Shown: positions 47,103 to 57,012, counted from the stretch's first letter. The stretch: DNA of 64,000 nucleotides from Oscillospiraceae bacterium (GCA_021202845.1 JAJQCF010000023.1:62001-126000); one strand, 5' to 3'. The notes: generated from the letters alone by a model not told the origin. Program-made: numbers and translations.

Positions 47103-47782
47103 TCGCTGTCCGCGCTGCGCGGTATTATCTCGCCGTTTGCCTTGAATATGCTGTCGCGAACCACGACTCCGCGCACGTTGGAGAGAGGATATATCAGGCA
47201 GTTCTTGCCGATTATCGTGCCGGGGTTCAGCACGGCGTTGCAGCCGATTTCGACGCCGTCGCCCAATATCGCGCCGAACTTCTTCAGGTTTGTCTCTATG
47301 ACCTCGTCGCCGCGGTGTACGCGCACCAGCTTGCGGTCGCTGCGCACGTTGGAGGTTATGGAGCCCGCGCCCATGTGCGCCTTGTAGCCCAGTATGGAGT
47401 CGCCGACATAGTTGAAGTGCGGCACCTGCACCTCGTCAAACAGAATGCAGGTTTTCAGCTCCACGGAGTTGCCGACGACGCAGTTTTCGCCGACCAGCAC
47501 GTTGCCGCGGATAAATGCGCAGTGGCGCACCTCGGTAAACGGGCCTATAATGCACGGCCCCGTCAGGCTGGCGGAGGGCGCGACGCGCGCCGTCCTGTGC
47601 ACCCAAACGTCGGGCGCGACCATGTTGTACTCGTCCTTGGGCAGCATATCTCCCAGAACCTTGACGTAAGCTCTAATCTGCGTCAGACCCGACCACGGGT
47701 TGTCGCAGTGCGCGAGCATTTTGTCGGCCATAGTGTGGCTCAAATCCAGCAGGTAGGTGATGTCAAATTTCTTTTCAGCCAT
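47099..47782 (-). CDS. Left-handed beta-helix (GlmU C-domain-like) protein
   Basis: A 227-residue protein made of hexapeptide repeats: residues about 58-200 read as turns of a left-handed beta-helix (APDVWVHRTARVAPSASLTG, GVEIGCNAVLNPGTIIGKN). Similar proteins are annotated as UDP-N-acetylglucosamine pyrophosphorylases in related bacteria, but the nucleotidyltransferase domain with its Rossmann motif is missing; only the acyltransferase-type helix and a helical N-terminus (1-50) are here. Acyl transfer to a sugar nucleotide is plausible but unproven. Strong GAGGAGG before ATG. Confidence 0.8.
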   Translation of the reverse strand: MAEKKFDITYLLDLSHTMADKMLAHCDNPWSGLTQIRAYVKVLGDMLPKDEYNMVAPDVWVHRTARVAPSASLTGPCIIGPFTEVRHCAFIRGNVLVGENCVVGNSVELKTCILFDEVQVPHFNYVGDSILGYKAHMGAGSITSNVRSDRKLVRVHRGDEVIETNLKKFGAILGDGVEIGCNAVLNPGTIIGKNCLIYPLSNVRGVVVRDSIFKANGEIIPRSADSE

Positions 47783-47821
47783 TCGTTTTTTGCCTCCTCA
47801 ATGTTCCTATACAAAATTGAT

Positions 47822-48652
47822 TTATTTTTCAGGCGGCCGACACGCGCGCCTGTAAAAACCTATAACCTCGCCGATGCCAATCGCGGCAGCGTACTCCGCG
47901 TCCGGCGGAATTATGAAGCGGACGCCGAACGCCTCCGCCACGCGGCGGAATATTTCCTCGCACTGCGGCACGAGCGTGAGCGAGCCGGTGAGCACAATGT
48001 CCCGCTGTCCCTCGCCCTTGGCGGCAATCATAGCCATTACGCCGATATTTTGCAGCACGAGATTTATCAGTCCCGCCGCCATATCCTGCGGCGCGGTTCC
48101 GGCGCAGGCTCTGCCCATGTTCGCGGCGGTCAGCGCCGAGTCCAGCGTGCCCTTGCTGGAAGTCAAATCTCCGATAGTCAAGTCGGCGCGCGCAATGTCG
48201 CCGTCCGCGGCCAGAGCGCACAGCTCCTCCGCGCCGTTCGCGCCCAGCAGCGCGCGTCCCAGACCCGCGAGCGTGCCGCCGCCCAGTCCGGAGCCGCCGA
48301 GGTGGCGAACCCCGTCCTTGCCAGCGGAGAGTATGGCGGTGCCGGTGCCCATGCTGACGACAATGGCGCTCGGCAGCCCCGCAAGGGTCAGCCCGCCGAG
48401 GCCGACAGCCTCCAGCTCCGGCGCGCGCACAGCCGGCAGAGGCAGCCGCTCGGTGCCCTCACTCGCAGAGCGCAGACCCGTCAGCGCAAGGCGCTCGATG
48501 CGCTCGTCGGGCAGCGCGCCCTGCAGCCGCTCCAGCAGCTGCGCTGCCGTTGCTTCCGCCGGAAGACGCACACGCGCGAGTACAGCGCCGCTCTCCGTCG
48601 CCGCCACGCCCTTTGCCGTGGAGCCGCCCATGTCCAGCAGCGCCATGAGCAT
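47822..48652 (-). CDS. coaW: Type II pantothenate kinase-like
   Basis: A 276-residue ASKHA-fold kinase. The phosphate motif LLDMGGSTAKGVA opens the protein, and VVSMGTGTAIL...HLGGSGLGGGTLAGLGRALLG matches the type II (staphylococcal/eukaryotic) pantothenate kinase pattern, followed by DIVLTGSLTLVPQCEEI. It would phosphorylate pantothenate, the first step to coenzyme A. Type II enzymes typically escape CoA feedback inhibition. BadF-type or N-acetylglucosamine kinases are the alternatives. AAGGAGGA precedes the start. Confidence 0.82.
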   Translation of the reverse strand: MLMALLDMGGSTAKGVAATESGAVLARVRLPAEATAAQLLERLQGALPDERIERLALTGLRSASEGTERLPLPAVRAPELEAVGLGGLTLAGLPSAIVVSMGTGTAILSAGKDGVRHLGGSGLGGGTLAGLGRALLGANGAEELCALAADGDIARADLTIGDLTSSKGTLDSALTAANMGRACAGTAPQDMAAGLINLVLQNIGVMAMIAAKGEGQRDIVLTGSLTLVPQCEEIFRRVAEAFGVRFIIPPDAEYAAAIGIGEVIGFYRRACRPPEK

Positions 48653-48733
48653 ACCGCAGTCCTCCTTCCGCGCAAGCAGTTTTTTAGCATACCTAAATTG
48701 TACACCGAATCCGCACCGCTGCGCAACAGTTTT

Positions 48734-49948
48734 TTATCGCAAATTTTCAGCGCCCGCCGCTGTTTTCTTTTTTCCGAAAATAAACGTCAGAATTATCACG
48801 CTGCCGACGGCTGAAATAATGGCGGTGATGCCCAGCGTGGCGGGAGAGCCGAGGCGCTCGTACATCACCCCGCCCGCGAGACTCGCCACGAACGTGGCCA
48901 GCGTCATGGAAACTGTGACAAACGACTGCCCCTTCACCTCGTCGGCAGTGCTGACCGTCTCCGACGCCCAGCGCACGGAGGCCGGAATGAGCAGCGCGAA
49001 CGACGCCATTTGCAGCAGTCCGGCGGCGAAGAGCGCGGGAATGCTGCTTGCCAGCGAGAATGCCGCGGTCTTGACCGTGAGTGCCGCGCCTGCGAGCGCC
49101 AGCAGCCTGCGCGCGCCGAAGCGGCGGCAGAGACGGTCGAACATGAACATAACCGGCAGCTCCAGCAGAGCTGTCCATGCCGCCAGCCGACCCATGACCG
49201 CGCTGTCGCCACCAGCGTTCTCCACGGGGTATATCAAAAAGTTTGCCAGCAGTATGTGCGGGAAGTACACAAGCACAATGCCGATTAACACGGCGCAGAA
49301 GCGGCGGTTGCGGACAACGAACTCGCGCACACCGACGCTCTCCTGTGCGTTCTGCCGTCCCGACGAGCCGACGATGCCGAGGCGCGTGTTGCGGTGGGAT
49401 ATGACAAGCAGCAGAGCCAGCTCCGCCGCGGCGAAGAGCGCAATGGAGGTCGGTACCGTCTCGCTGCCCAGTACCGTGACCGCCGAGCCGAGCAGCGCGG
49501 CCAGCACGGCATAGCACAGCGAGCCCGTGCCGCGCCCGACGCCGTAGTTGACGGCGACGCCCCGCCGCTCCAGCAGCAGGTAGAGGCTGTTCGATATGGA
49601 CTGGCAGCTGACGACGCAGCTGAGCATGGCGGCGTAGGCAATCGGCAGCAGTACTCCGCCGTCCGACAGCGCGGGCATGAGCGCCGCAAGCGCGATTATG
49701 ACGGCGCACAGGCAGGCAAATATGCCGGCAACGGTCACGCGCTTGGCTCGGTCGGCAAAGCTGGCAAGCGGCGTTTGCAGCGCCATAGAAACAGCGCTGG
49801 CTGCCGCCATCACAAAGCCCGCATCGGTCCCGGAGTAGCCGTGCGAGCGCATATATACAGTACAAAACGACGCCGCGGGGCAGTAAAAAGCCCAAAAAAG
49901 CCCGCTCGAAGCGGCGTACTGCAGGTTGGTCTTACGCTTGAGGTTCAA
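48734..49948 (-). CDS. Major facilitator superfamily transporter
   Basis: A 404-residue protein with twelve predicted transmembrane segments, of the LacY-like/MFS_1-like group (opening LNLKRKTNLQYAASSGLFWAFY; central loop RNTRLGIVGSSGRQNAQES about 180-200; FMFDRLCRRFGARRLLALA). Substrate unknown. No good ATG is available; TTG 49948 gives the usual family beginning, and a longer frame from TTG 49996 has no ribosome binding site. Upstream of coaW on the same strand. Confidence 0.82.
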   Translation of the reverse strand: MNLKRKTNLQYAASSGLFWAFYCPAASFCTVYMRSHGYSGTDAGFVMAAASAVSMALQTPLASFADRAKRVTVAGIFACLCAVIIALAALMPALSDGGVLLPIAYAAMLSCVVSCQSISNSLYLLLERRGVAVNYGVGRGTGSLCYAVLAALLGSAVTVLGSETVPTSIALFAAAELALLLVISHRNTRLGIVGSSGRQNAQESVGVREFVVRNRRFCAVLIGIVLVYFPHILLANFLIYPVENAGGDSAVMGRLAAWTALLELPVMFMFDRLCRRFGARRLLALAGAALTVKTAAFSLASSIPALFAAGLLQMASFALLIPASVRWASETVSTADEVKGQSFVTVSMTLATFVASLAGGVMYERLGSPATLGITAIISAVGSVIILTFIFGKKKTAAGAENLR

Positions 49949-50050
49949 AGAATATGCATCCGCTTTCCAAACAATTTCGCCGATAATATACCACAATCAG
50001 AGCGGGTTTTCAAGACGCAGCGCAGCGGCGAACAGGTTTTTGCGCCGCCG

Positions 50051-51061
50051 TTACCATATCCCCAAAGCTCTCTGCATGACGAGGCTTACGGCGGCTATGG
50101 CTGCCCAGCAGCACAGGCCCATGAGTATGGGGCTTTTGCCGGTTTTTATTATTTTCTTCAGGTCGGTATTGAGGCCGATTGCCGTCATGGCCATTACTAT
50201 CAGCACCTTGCTCGCGGTCTTGAACGGGGAGAAAAATGAGGCGGGGACACCGAGGGCGGTGGCGGCGGTGGTGATGACGGAGCAGACAACAAACAGAATG
50301 ATGAAAAACGGCAGTATGGAGCTCAGTTTTATTTTTCCGCGGCTCTCGCTCGACGTTTTGGCCTGATATATGCCCAGCGCCAGCGTAATCGGAATAATGG
50401 CCAGCGTTCTTGTCAGCTTGACCACCACGGCTGTGTCGAGCACATTGCTCCCGTGAATATCGTCCCACGCCGACGCCGCGGCGGTGACGGAGGACGTGTC
50501 ATTTACGGCTGTCCCCGCAAAGAGGCCGAAGCCCTCGTTGGAAAGACCGATGGCGTCGCCCAGCGTGGGGAACACCAGCGCCGCAACGACGTTGAAAAGG
50601 AAAATGACGGAGATAGACTGCGCGATTTCATCGTCGTCCGCTCCGATAACGGGCGCGGTGGCGGCGATTGCGGAGCCGCCGCATATGGACGAGCCCACGC
50701 CGATTAGCACGGAGGTGTTCCGCGACGAGTGCAGCAGCTTGCTCATTATGTATGCCACAATCAGCGATGTGGAAATTGTGGCTATGATAATCGGCAGGGA
50801 CTGCAAGCCTATTTCAAAAACCGTGTTCAGGTTCATGCCGAAGCCCAAAAGAATTACGGCCAGCTGGAGCAGCTTTTTGGAAACGAACGAGATTCCCGCG
50901 TTAAATTTCTCGCGCGGGAAGGGCGTCAGGGCAAGAATAATTCCCAGCAAAATCGCAAAAACCGGCCCGCCGACAACGGGCACAAGCTGCCCCAATATCC
51001 AAGCGGGAACGGTGAGCACGGCACAGAGCAAAATGCCGGGAAGCTGGTCTTTTTTAAGCAA
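50051..51061 (-). CDS. YeiH/YadS-family putative sulfate exporter (UPF0324)
   Basis: A 336-residue membrane protein with about ten helices. The motifs [41 protein letters not shown] and [18 protein letters not shown] are diagnostic of PF03601. Family members are called sulfate or inner membrane exporters (YeiH, TauZ-linked); the substrate is not firmly known. Sits alone on the minus strand behind a terminator. Confidence 0.92.
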   Translation of the reverse strand: MLKKDQLPGILLCAVLTVPAWILGQLVPVVGGPVFAILLGIILALTPFPREKFNAGISFVSKKLLQLAVILLGFGMNLNTVFEIGLQSLPIIIATISTSLIVAYIMSKLLHSSRNTSVLIGVGSSICGGSAIAATAPVIGADDDEIAQSISVIFLFNVVAALVFPTLGDAIGLSNEGFGLFAGTAVNDTSSVTAAASAWDDIHGSNVLDTAVVVKLTRTLAIIPITLALGIYQAKTSSESRGKIKLSSILPFFIILFVVCSVITTAATALGVPASFFSPFKTASKVLIVMAMTAIGLNTDLKKIIKTGKSPILMGLCCWAAIAAVSLVMQRALGIW

Positions 51062-51128
51062 GATAATCTCTCCTCATGTGAATGTTATTGTTTTGAGTAT
51101 AATGTCGGCTTTAGGCAACCGAAGCCGG

Positions 51129-51162
51129 AAAAAGCTCCTGTCAGACTGAGTGTCGGCAGGAG
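51129..51162 (-). terminator. Terminator ending the recJ-rel run
   Basis: On the minus strand CTCCTG (51162-51157) pairs with CAGGAG (51140-51135), followed by C and TTTTT. Confidence 0.8.
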
Positions 51163-51191
51163 TTTTTTGATTGTAGAATTTGAATTTGTTT

Positions 51192-51602
51192 TCACTCCTC
51201 CGCCGTTATGGGTTTGCGGTTTTTGACCTTGGCGGAGAGGTCGCTGAGGAAGGCTTTGCATTCGTGGCGGGGGGAGGCGAAGGGGAAAGAGAGGAGGAAG
51301 GTGTGGATGTTGCGGTAGGTAACGTCGTTGCGCACCGTTATCTTCGTCTCGGCTACGCCCCAGTCCTCAAGCTCTATCGTCCAGTGCTCGTAGAGGTTTA
51401 TGGACTTCATTTCAAACACGAACCGCTTGTTCTGCACCACCTCGAACGCGCGGGTGAATATGGTGCCGGGCTCGGGCTCGGTGTTGTTGTACTGCTCCTC
51501 GTTCAGAGGGTCAACGGTTACGTCGGTGCCGGAGGTTATCAGTCTCCAGACCGTCTCTACGGGCGCGGTGTAGAACGCGCGGCAGTGTGCGGAACGCTTC
51601 AT
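51192..51602 (-). CDS. SRPBCC (START-like) domain protein
   Basis: A 136-residue protein with the helix-grip pattern of the SRPBCC/polyketide-cyclase superfamily (FYTAPVETVWRLITS, GTIFTRAFEVVQNKRFVFEMKS, WTIELEDWGVAETKITVRN). Such folds bind hydrophobic ligands; the ligand here is unknown. Last gene of the recJ-rel-dtd-MBL run. Confidence 0.7.
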   Translation of the reverse strand: MKRSAHCRAFYTAPVETVWRLITSGTDVTVDPLNEEQYNNTEPEPGTIFTRAFEVVQNKRFVFEMKSINLYEHWTIELEDWGVAETKITVRNDVTYRNIHTFLLSFPFASPRHECKAFLSDLSAKVKNRKPITAEE

Positions 51603-51619
51603 TTTTTCTCTGACCTTTC

Positions 51620-52234
51620 TCAGCTTCTGCTGTTTGCGGCGAGCACGAACTGGTTGAAGCGGCGCTCGCGCTCAAGTGTGGTGGCACCCATATGCCCGGG
51701 GTAGATTTCGTAGTCCCCCTCCAAGCGGCTCAGGCGGCGCAGGGAGGAGAGCATGGCGCCGGTGTCGCCCAAGGGGAAGTCTGTGCGGCCGCAGCTGCCG
51801 CGGAAGAGCGTATCGCCGGTGAATATGGCGTTTTCGCAGACAAGGCAGACGCTGCCCGGCGTGTGACCGGGGGTTTCCAGCACGGTAAAGCGCAGCGCGC
51901 CGACCTCCACGCTGTCGCCCTCGGCGTAAAAGCGCGTCTCCGGCGGCGCAACCAGCGCGTAGGGCTCGGAGCCTATGACAACGCCGTTGTCGCCCGCGTG
52001 CATCCAGAGCTGCGCGTTCGTCTCGTCCAGCACAATTTCCAGCGCGCCGATGTGGTCGGCGTGGGCGTGGGTGAGCATGACGGCGGAGCAGCGGAGGTGA
52101 TTTTCCTCCAAGTAGTCCAGTATGCGCGTGCCCTCCGCGCCGGGGTCGATTATGGCGCACTCCAAGCTGCTTTCGTCGGCGACGATGTAGCAGTTTTCCT
52201 CAAAGAGGCCGACTACAAGTGTTTTAATGTGCAT
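51620..52234 (-). CDS. Metallo-beta-lactamase-fold hydrolase (glyoxalase II-like)
   Basis: A 204-residue MBL-fold enzyme with the zinc motif THAHADHIGA (about 55-64), the bridging residues in ETPGHTPGS and FTGDTLFRGSCGRTD, and a final YPGHM. It resembles the short glyoxalase II-like/YcbL hydrolases found next to rel and dtd in clostridia. Substrate not determined. Confidence 0.9.
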   Translation of the reverse strand: MHIKTLVVGLFEENCYIVADESSLECAIIDPGAEGTRILDYLEENHLRCSAVMLTHAHADHIGALEIVLDETNAQLWMHAGDNGVVIGSEPYALVAPPETRFYAEGDSVEVGALRFTVLETPGHTPGSVCLVCENAIFTGDTLFRGSCGRTDFPLGDTGAMLSSLRRLSRLEGDYEIYPGHMGATTLERERRFNQFVLAANSRS

Positions 52235-52244
52235 GTTGTCCTCC

Positions 52245-52688
52245 TTACAGCGTATCCGTGTCTATTATTATTGTAACAGGCCCGTCGTTGACGGACTCCA
52301 CCTGCATATCCGCGCCGAACTCGCCGGTCGCCACGTTAAAGCCGCGCTCACGGCAGCGGGCTATGACGCGCTCATAGAGCGGAACGGCCGTATTCGGCCT
52401 CGCCGCGCCCGTGAAGCCCGGGCGGCGCTGGCGCACGTCAGCAAACAGCGTGAACTGGCTTATTATAAGTATCTCCGCGCCCGCGTCGGCGGGGGATATG
52501 TTCATTTTTCCGTTTTCGTCCTCGAATATGCGCATACCGCAGATGCGGTCGGCAACGCGGTCGGCCTCGGTCTCGCCGTCACCCTCGGCCACGCCCAGCA
52601 GCACAAGGAAGCCCTTGCCTATGCTGCCGACGGTTTGGCCGTCAATGGTGACTGAGGCGCGCCTCACTCTTGTCAGTACGGCTCTCAT
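52245..52688 (-). CDS. dtd: D-aminoacyl-tRNA deacylase
   Basis: A 147-residue Dtd that hydrolyses D-amino acids (and glycine) mischarged on tRNA. SQFTLFADVRQRRPGF and the cross-subunit NDGPVTI motif with Gly-Pro are present, as is the MRAVLTRVRRASVTIDG start. Seven bases follow the rel stop; the order rel-dtd is highly conserved in Firmicutes. Confidence 0.97.
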   Translation of the reverse strand: MRAVLTRVRRASVTIDGQTVGSIGKGFLVLLGVAEGDGETEADRVADRICGMRIFEDENGKMNISPADAGAEILIISQFTLFADVRQRRPGFTGAARPNTAVPLYERVIARCRERGFNVATGEFGADMQVESVNDGPVTIIIDTDTL

Positions 52689-52695
52689 CTGCTGT

Positions 52696-54969
52696 TCACG
52701 CTCCTGTCCTCACAACCTCGCTGACGCCCTGCACGGTTTCGAGACGGGCAATTATGGCGTTCAGCTCCTCAAGGTTCTTCACTTCCAGCGTCAGGTTGGC
52801 CGTCGCCATGCCCACGCCGACGTCGCGCGCCGAGAGCGAGCGCACGCGCGCGTTCAGGGAGTTGAGCACCGTGGCGATGTCCATGACAAGGCCGCTGCGG
52901 TCGCGGGAGTTGAGCTTGAGCGTTGTCACATAGGAGTCGTTCACGTCGTCCGCCCAGCTGACGTTTATCCAGCGGCCGCTGCCGTCGGGGTCGAGGCGGC
53001 CCGTGATGTGGTTCTTGCAGTCCGTGCGGTGGACGGAGACGCCGTAGCCGCGGGTGATAAAGCCCACAATGTCGTCCCCGGGAACCGGCGTGCAGCAGCG
53101 GGCGAACTTGATAAGGCAGTTGTCCAGCCCCTCCACCAGCACGCCCTGAATGCTGTGCGGGCGCTTCTTAGCGTCGCGCTCGCCGCGGCGGTCGGCGGCT
53201 TCATTCAGGCGGTCGAGGGCGGTTTTCTGCGCCGCCGCTCTCTGCGCCTTGGAGACTTCTTCCTTTATGCGGTTGACGGTTTTGACCGCCGTGACGCCGC
53301 CGTAGCCTATGGCCGCGTAGAGGTCGTCCGCCGTGGGCAGGGAAAGGCGTTTGAGCAGAGGCTCCAAAATGGCGGGGGTGACGTCCGCGACGTTCAGTCC
53401 CGCGTGGCGCAGCTCGCTTTCAAAGGCCTCGCGGCCTTGGACAATGTTTTCCTCGCGCCGCTCCTTTTTGAACCACTGCTTAATCTTCGTGCGCGCGGAG
53501 CCGCTTTTGGCAATCTTCAGCCAGTCGCGGCTGGGGCCTGTTGCGCCCTTGGAGGTGATTATTTCCACAATGTCGCCGTTTTGCAGGACGTGGTCGAACG
53601 GCGTGATGCGTCCGTTGACCTTGGCGCCGACCATCGAGTTGCCGACGGCGGAGTGTATGGAGTAGGCAAAGTCTATGGGTGTCGCGCCCGCGGGCATGTT
53701 TATCACGTCGCCCTTGGGTGAGAACACAAACACCTCGTCCGCGAACATATCCACGTGCAGGTCGGAGAAGAAGTCCTGCGCGTCGCTGTTCTGCTGGCTC
53801 TCAAGCAGGCGGCGCACCCACGCGAACTTTTCCTCGTCGCCCGCCGCCACGCCCGCGGAACCGGATTTATATTTCCAGTGCGCCGCGATGCCGTACTCGG
53901 AGACGCGGTGCATATCCCATGTGCGTATCTGCACCTCGAACGGTATGCCCTCCGAGCCGATGACCGTGGTGTGCAGGCTCTGGTAGCCGTTGGGCTTGGG
54001 GGTAGAGATGTAGTCCTTGAAGCGCCCGGGGACGGGCTTGAACATATCGTGAATCTGCCCCAAGACGTTGTAGCACTGGCTGATGTCATCGACGATTATG
54101 CGCAGCGCGCACAGGTCGAATATCTCCTTCATGTCCAGCTTCTGCGTGTACATCTTGCGGTAGATGCTGTAAATGTGCTTTATGCGGCTGTTTATGGAGC
54201 AGGGTATGCCCCACTCGTCCAGCCTTGCGCGTATTTTGACCTCCATTTCGCCCATGAAGTTTTCCAGCTTCTCGCGGCGGGAGTCCACGTCCGCCATTAT
54301 CGCCTGATAGCCTATGGGGTCGAGATAGTAGAGTGAAAGGTCCTCAAGCTCCCACTTTATGCGCTGCATACCCAGCCGGTGGGCTATGGGGGCGTAAATC
54401 TGCATTGTCTCAAGGCTCTTTATGCGCTGCTTTTCCGGCGTCTGGTAGTCCATTGTGCGCATATTGTGCAGTCGGTCGGCCAGCTTGATGAGTATGACGC
54501 GGATGTCGTTGCACATTGCCATAAGCATTTTGCGCATATTCTCCATCTGCTCGTCCTCGCGGGAGGTGAAGTTCACGCGCGTCAGCTTTGTCACGCCCTC
54601 GACGATGCCGGCAACGCTCTCGCCGAATTTTTCCCGTATCTGCTCGTGGGTGACGTTGGTGTCCTCAATAACGTCGTGCAGCAGCGCGGAAACAATGGAG
54701 TCCTCGTCCAGACCCATTTCCGCGGTTATCTCGGCGGCGGCCACGACGTGGGTCACGTAGGGCGAGCCGTCCTTGCGTTTTTGTCCCTCGTGCGCCTCCG
54801 CCGCCAGCTCGAAGGCCGCGCGGATTCTTGCCATGTCCATGTGTATGGAGCTTGCGCGCACCTTTTCTTCCAGCCGCGCGTAGCACTCCTCAACGGCGGG
54901 GTCAAATTCCTTGCGCTCGGCGATTGCGCCCGCCGGAGCCTCCGCTGTCTTTTTCGGCGTATCTGCCAT
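52696..54969 (-). CDS. rel: Bifunctional (p)ppGpp synthetase/hydrolase
   Basis: A 757-residue long RelA/SpoT homologue that makes and degrades (p)ppGpp in the stringent response. Domains in order: HD hydrolase (about 45-200, SALLHDVIEDT), synthetase (about 240-370, GRFKDYISTPKPNGYQSLHTT and VQIRTWDMHRVSEYGIAAHWKYK), TGS (about 415-475), helical and zinc-finger-like region with RCCTPVPGDDIVGF, and ACT (about 680-757). Both active sites look intact. Three bases separate it from recJ. Confidence 0.97.
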   Translation of the reverse strand: MADTPKKTAEAPAGAIAERKEFDPAVEECYARLEEKVRASSIHMDMARIRAAFELAAEAHEGQKRKDGSPYVTHVVAAAEITAEMGLDEDSIVSALLHDVIEDTNVTHEQIREKFGESVAGIVEGVTKLTRVNFTSREDEQMENMRKMLMAMCNDIRVILIKLADRLHNMRTMDYQTPEKQRIKSLETMQIYAPIAHRLGMQRIKWELEDLSLYYLDPIGYQAIMADVDSRREKLENFMGEMEVKIRARLDEWGIPCSINSRIKHIYSIYRKMYTQKLDMKEIFDLCALRIIVDDISQCYNVLGQIHDMFKPVPGRFKDYISTPKPNGYQSLHTTVIGSEGIPFEVQIRTWDMHRVSEYGIAAHWKYKSGSAGVAAGDEEKFAWVRRLLESQQNSDAQDFFSDLHVDMFADEVFVFSPKGDVINMPAGATPIDFAYSIHSAVGNSMVGAKVNGRITPFDHVLQNGDIVEIITSKGATGPSRDWLKIAKSGSARTKIKQWFKKERREENIVQGREAFESELRHAGLNVADVTPAILEPLLKRLSLPTADDLYAAIGYGGVTAVKTVNRIKEEVSKAQRAAAQKTALDRLNEAADRRGERDAKKRPHSIQGVLVEGLDNCLIKFARCCTPVPGDDIVGFITRGYGVSVHRTDCKNHITGRLDPDGSGRWINVSWADDVNDSYVTTLKLNSRDRSGLVMDIATVLNSLNARVRSLSARDVGVGMATANLTLEVKNLEELNAIIARLETVQGVSEVVRTGA

Positions 54970-54972
54970 TTT

Positions 54973-56973
54973 TCAGGCGCCTCCCTTCATGGAAGCCAAA
55001 ATTTTTGAGTTATTCAAATCCACCTTGGGGGGATTGCGTCGGGCCTGAACGGTCACGCCTGAGCCCTCAAAGCGGAAGTACACAAGCTGAAGCTCGCGCA
55101 GAATGAGCAGGCATACGCCCACCTCAACGTCCCACATACCCGGGACAAGCTGCTCGGCCACGGCGGCGAAGCTGCCTCTGGCCTCCCCGCCCAGTGAGCG
55201 CAGCGACCGCCACACCACCGCGAGGTCGCGGCGCGTGGGCGCCGGAGCGCCGCAGTCCGGCACGTGCCCCTCGAACACCGCGCTGAGCGGCTTGGGGTCG
55301 TGGCGGCGCAGGGCTATCATGTTCAGCTGCACCGAGCGGCGCGAGCGGTACTCGTTCACCTGCGGCACAAACGCCGCGTCAACTCTGTCGCCCGGGACGG
55401 CACCCAGCGCGTCCACGGAGCGGGAGAACCACACGCACTCGTAGCTGTGGTTGAATTTTGCCAGCTTGAGCCGCGTGTGCTTGCCCGTGCCGAGCGGCGT
55501 CGCGCTCACGAGCACGGCTCCCGTCAGGCAGGCCGTGGGCGGCGGGTTGGACGTGCCGCAGGGCTCGAGACGGTCGAGGCTCTCCACGGAGGAGAGCGTC
55601 AGCATCTCCGGCCGGTCTATGTGCAGCTCTATGTCGAGGCTCATGTCGCCGCAGGGCGGGTGCGCGGCGTAATATTCGGCCAGCTTTTGGCGGAACTGTC
55701 CCAGCCGCTCGCGCTTGAGCGTGAGTCCAGCCGCGAGCGCGTGACCGCCGAATGCGTCCAGCTCCGCGGCGCAGAAGCTCAGCGCGTCAAACAGGTTGAA
55801 TCCGCCGAAGCTGCGGCAGGAGCCCTTGCCCTCCGCGCCGTCCAGCGTTATCATAACAGTCGGCACGCCGTACTTTTCCGCAAGGCGCGAGGCGACAATG
55901 CCGATTATGCCTTGGTGCCAGCCCTCTCCCGCTAAGACTATCGGCCCGTCCGGCTTGGCGTCGCCCAGCATGGTCTGCGCCTGCTCCCAAATGCCCGTTT
56001 CCAGCGCTTGGCGGTCGCGGTTGAGGCCGCAAAGCTCCGCGGCCTCCTCGGCGGCGCGCTCTGGCGAGGTTTCCAGCAGCAGCCGCAGCGCTTTTTCCGC
56101 CTGACCCAAACGTCCGGCGGCGTTTATGCGCGGGGCGAGCGAGTAGCCTATGCTGATGGCGGAGAGCCGTTTGCCGCTCACTCCCGCTTCTTTCAGCAGC
56201 GCTCTCAGTCCCGGGCGCGGGTCGCGCTGCAGCTTTTCCATGCCGCGGCTGGTGATGTAGCGGTTTTCGCCTTCCAGCGGCATCACGTCCGCCACGGTGC
56301 CGAGGGCTATCAGGTCGGCGTAGTCGCGCAGCAGCGCTTCGCCGCCGCCCTCCAGCGCGCTGAGCAGCTTGAACGCCACGCCGACGCCCGCCAACTCGCG
56401 GAAGGGGTAGCCGCTGTCAGCCCGCTTGGGGTCAACGACCGCCGCGGCGCGGGGCAGCGCGCTCTTGCACTCGTGGTGGTCGGTTATTACCATGTCTATG
56501 CCGAGCGAGGCGGCGTAGTCCGTCTCCGCCGCGGCGGTGATGCCGCAGTCCACGGTGATTATCAGCGTCACGCCCAGCGCGGCGAGGGTGTCGATGGCGC
56601 GGCAGTTGACGCCGTAGCCCTCGTCCAGCCGCCCGGGGATATAAACCTCGCACTCCACGCCGCGGCGGCGCAGCCAGTCGGACATCATGCAGGTGCTCGT
56701 GATGCCGTCAACGTCGTAGTCGCCATAGACCGCGACGTGCTCGCGCTCGGCAATGGCGCGGCGCGTGCGCTCCACCGCAAGCGACATATCCGATATGAGG
56801 AAGGGGTCGCCCAGCGCGTCGGGCGAGCAGCGCAGAAAGCGCTCGGCCTTCTCCGGCGTGTCCATTCCGCGCGCGGCCAGTACCGCCGCCAAAAGCGGCG
56901 CATACCCCGCCGCAGCAAGCCCCTCGGCAGCCTCCGACTGCCCGTATGGGATTTTCCATTCTGTGTAGCTCAT
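54973..56973 (-). CDS. recJ: Single-stranded-DNA exonuclease RecJ
   Basis: A 666-residue DHH-family 5'-3' exonuclease for recombination and repair. Motif I is GDYDVDGITSTCMM (about 78-90), motif II/III is ITDHHE (DHH, about 160), followed by DHHA1 (about 340-450, GEGWHQGIIGIVASRLAEKYGVPTVM, and SGGFN-like FGGFNLFDAL) and an OB domain with a final C-terminal extension. First gene of the run; the apt gene often inserted between recJ and rel is absent. Confidence 0.95.
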   Translation of the reverse strand: MSYTEWKIPYGQSEAAEGLAAAGYAPLLAAVLAARGMDTPEKAERFLRCSPDALGDPFLISDMSLAVERTRRAIAEREHVAVYGDYDVDGITSTCMMSDWLRRRGVECEVYIPGRLDEGYGVNCRAIDTLAALGVTLIITVDCGITAAAETDYAASLGIDMVITDHHECKSALPRAAAVVDPKRADSGYPFRELAGVGVAFKLLSALEGGGEALLRDYADLIALGTVADVMPLEGENRYITSRGMEKLQRDPRPGLRALLKEAGVSGKRLSAISIGYSLAPRINAAGRLGQAEKALRLLLETSPERAAEEAAELCGLNRDRQALETGIWEQAQTMLGDAKPDGPIVLAGEGWHQGIIGIVASRLAEKYGVPTVMITLDGAEGKGSCRSFGGFNLFDALSFCAAELDAFGGHALAAGLTLKRERLGQFRQKLAEYYAAHPPCGDMSLDIELHIDRPEMLTLSSVESLDRLEPCGTSNPPPTACLTGAVLVSATPLGTGKHTRLKLAKFNHSYECVWFSRSVDALGAVPGDRVDAAFVPQVNEYRSRRSVQLNMIALRRHDPKPLSAVFEGHVPDCGAPAPTRRDLAVVWRSLRSLGGEARGSFAAVAEQLVPGMWDVEVGVCLLILRELQLVYFRFEGSGVTVQARRNPPKVDLNNSKILASMKGGA

Positions 56974-57012
56974 GTTCTGTCTCTGTACCCGCTTTGCAAT
57001 TTATAATATATC

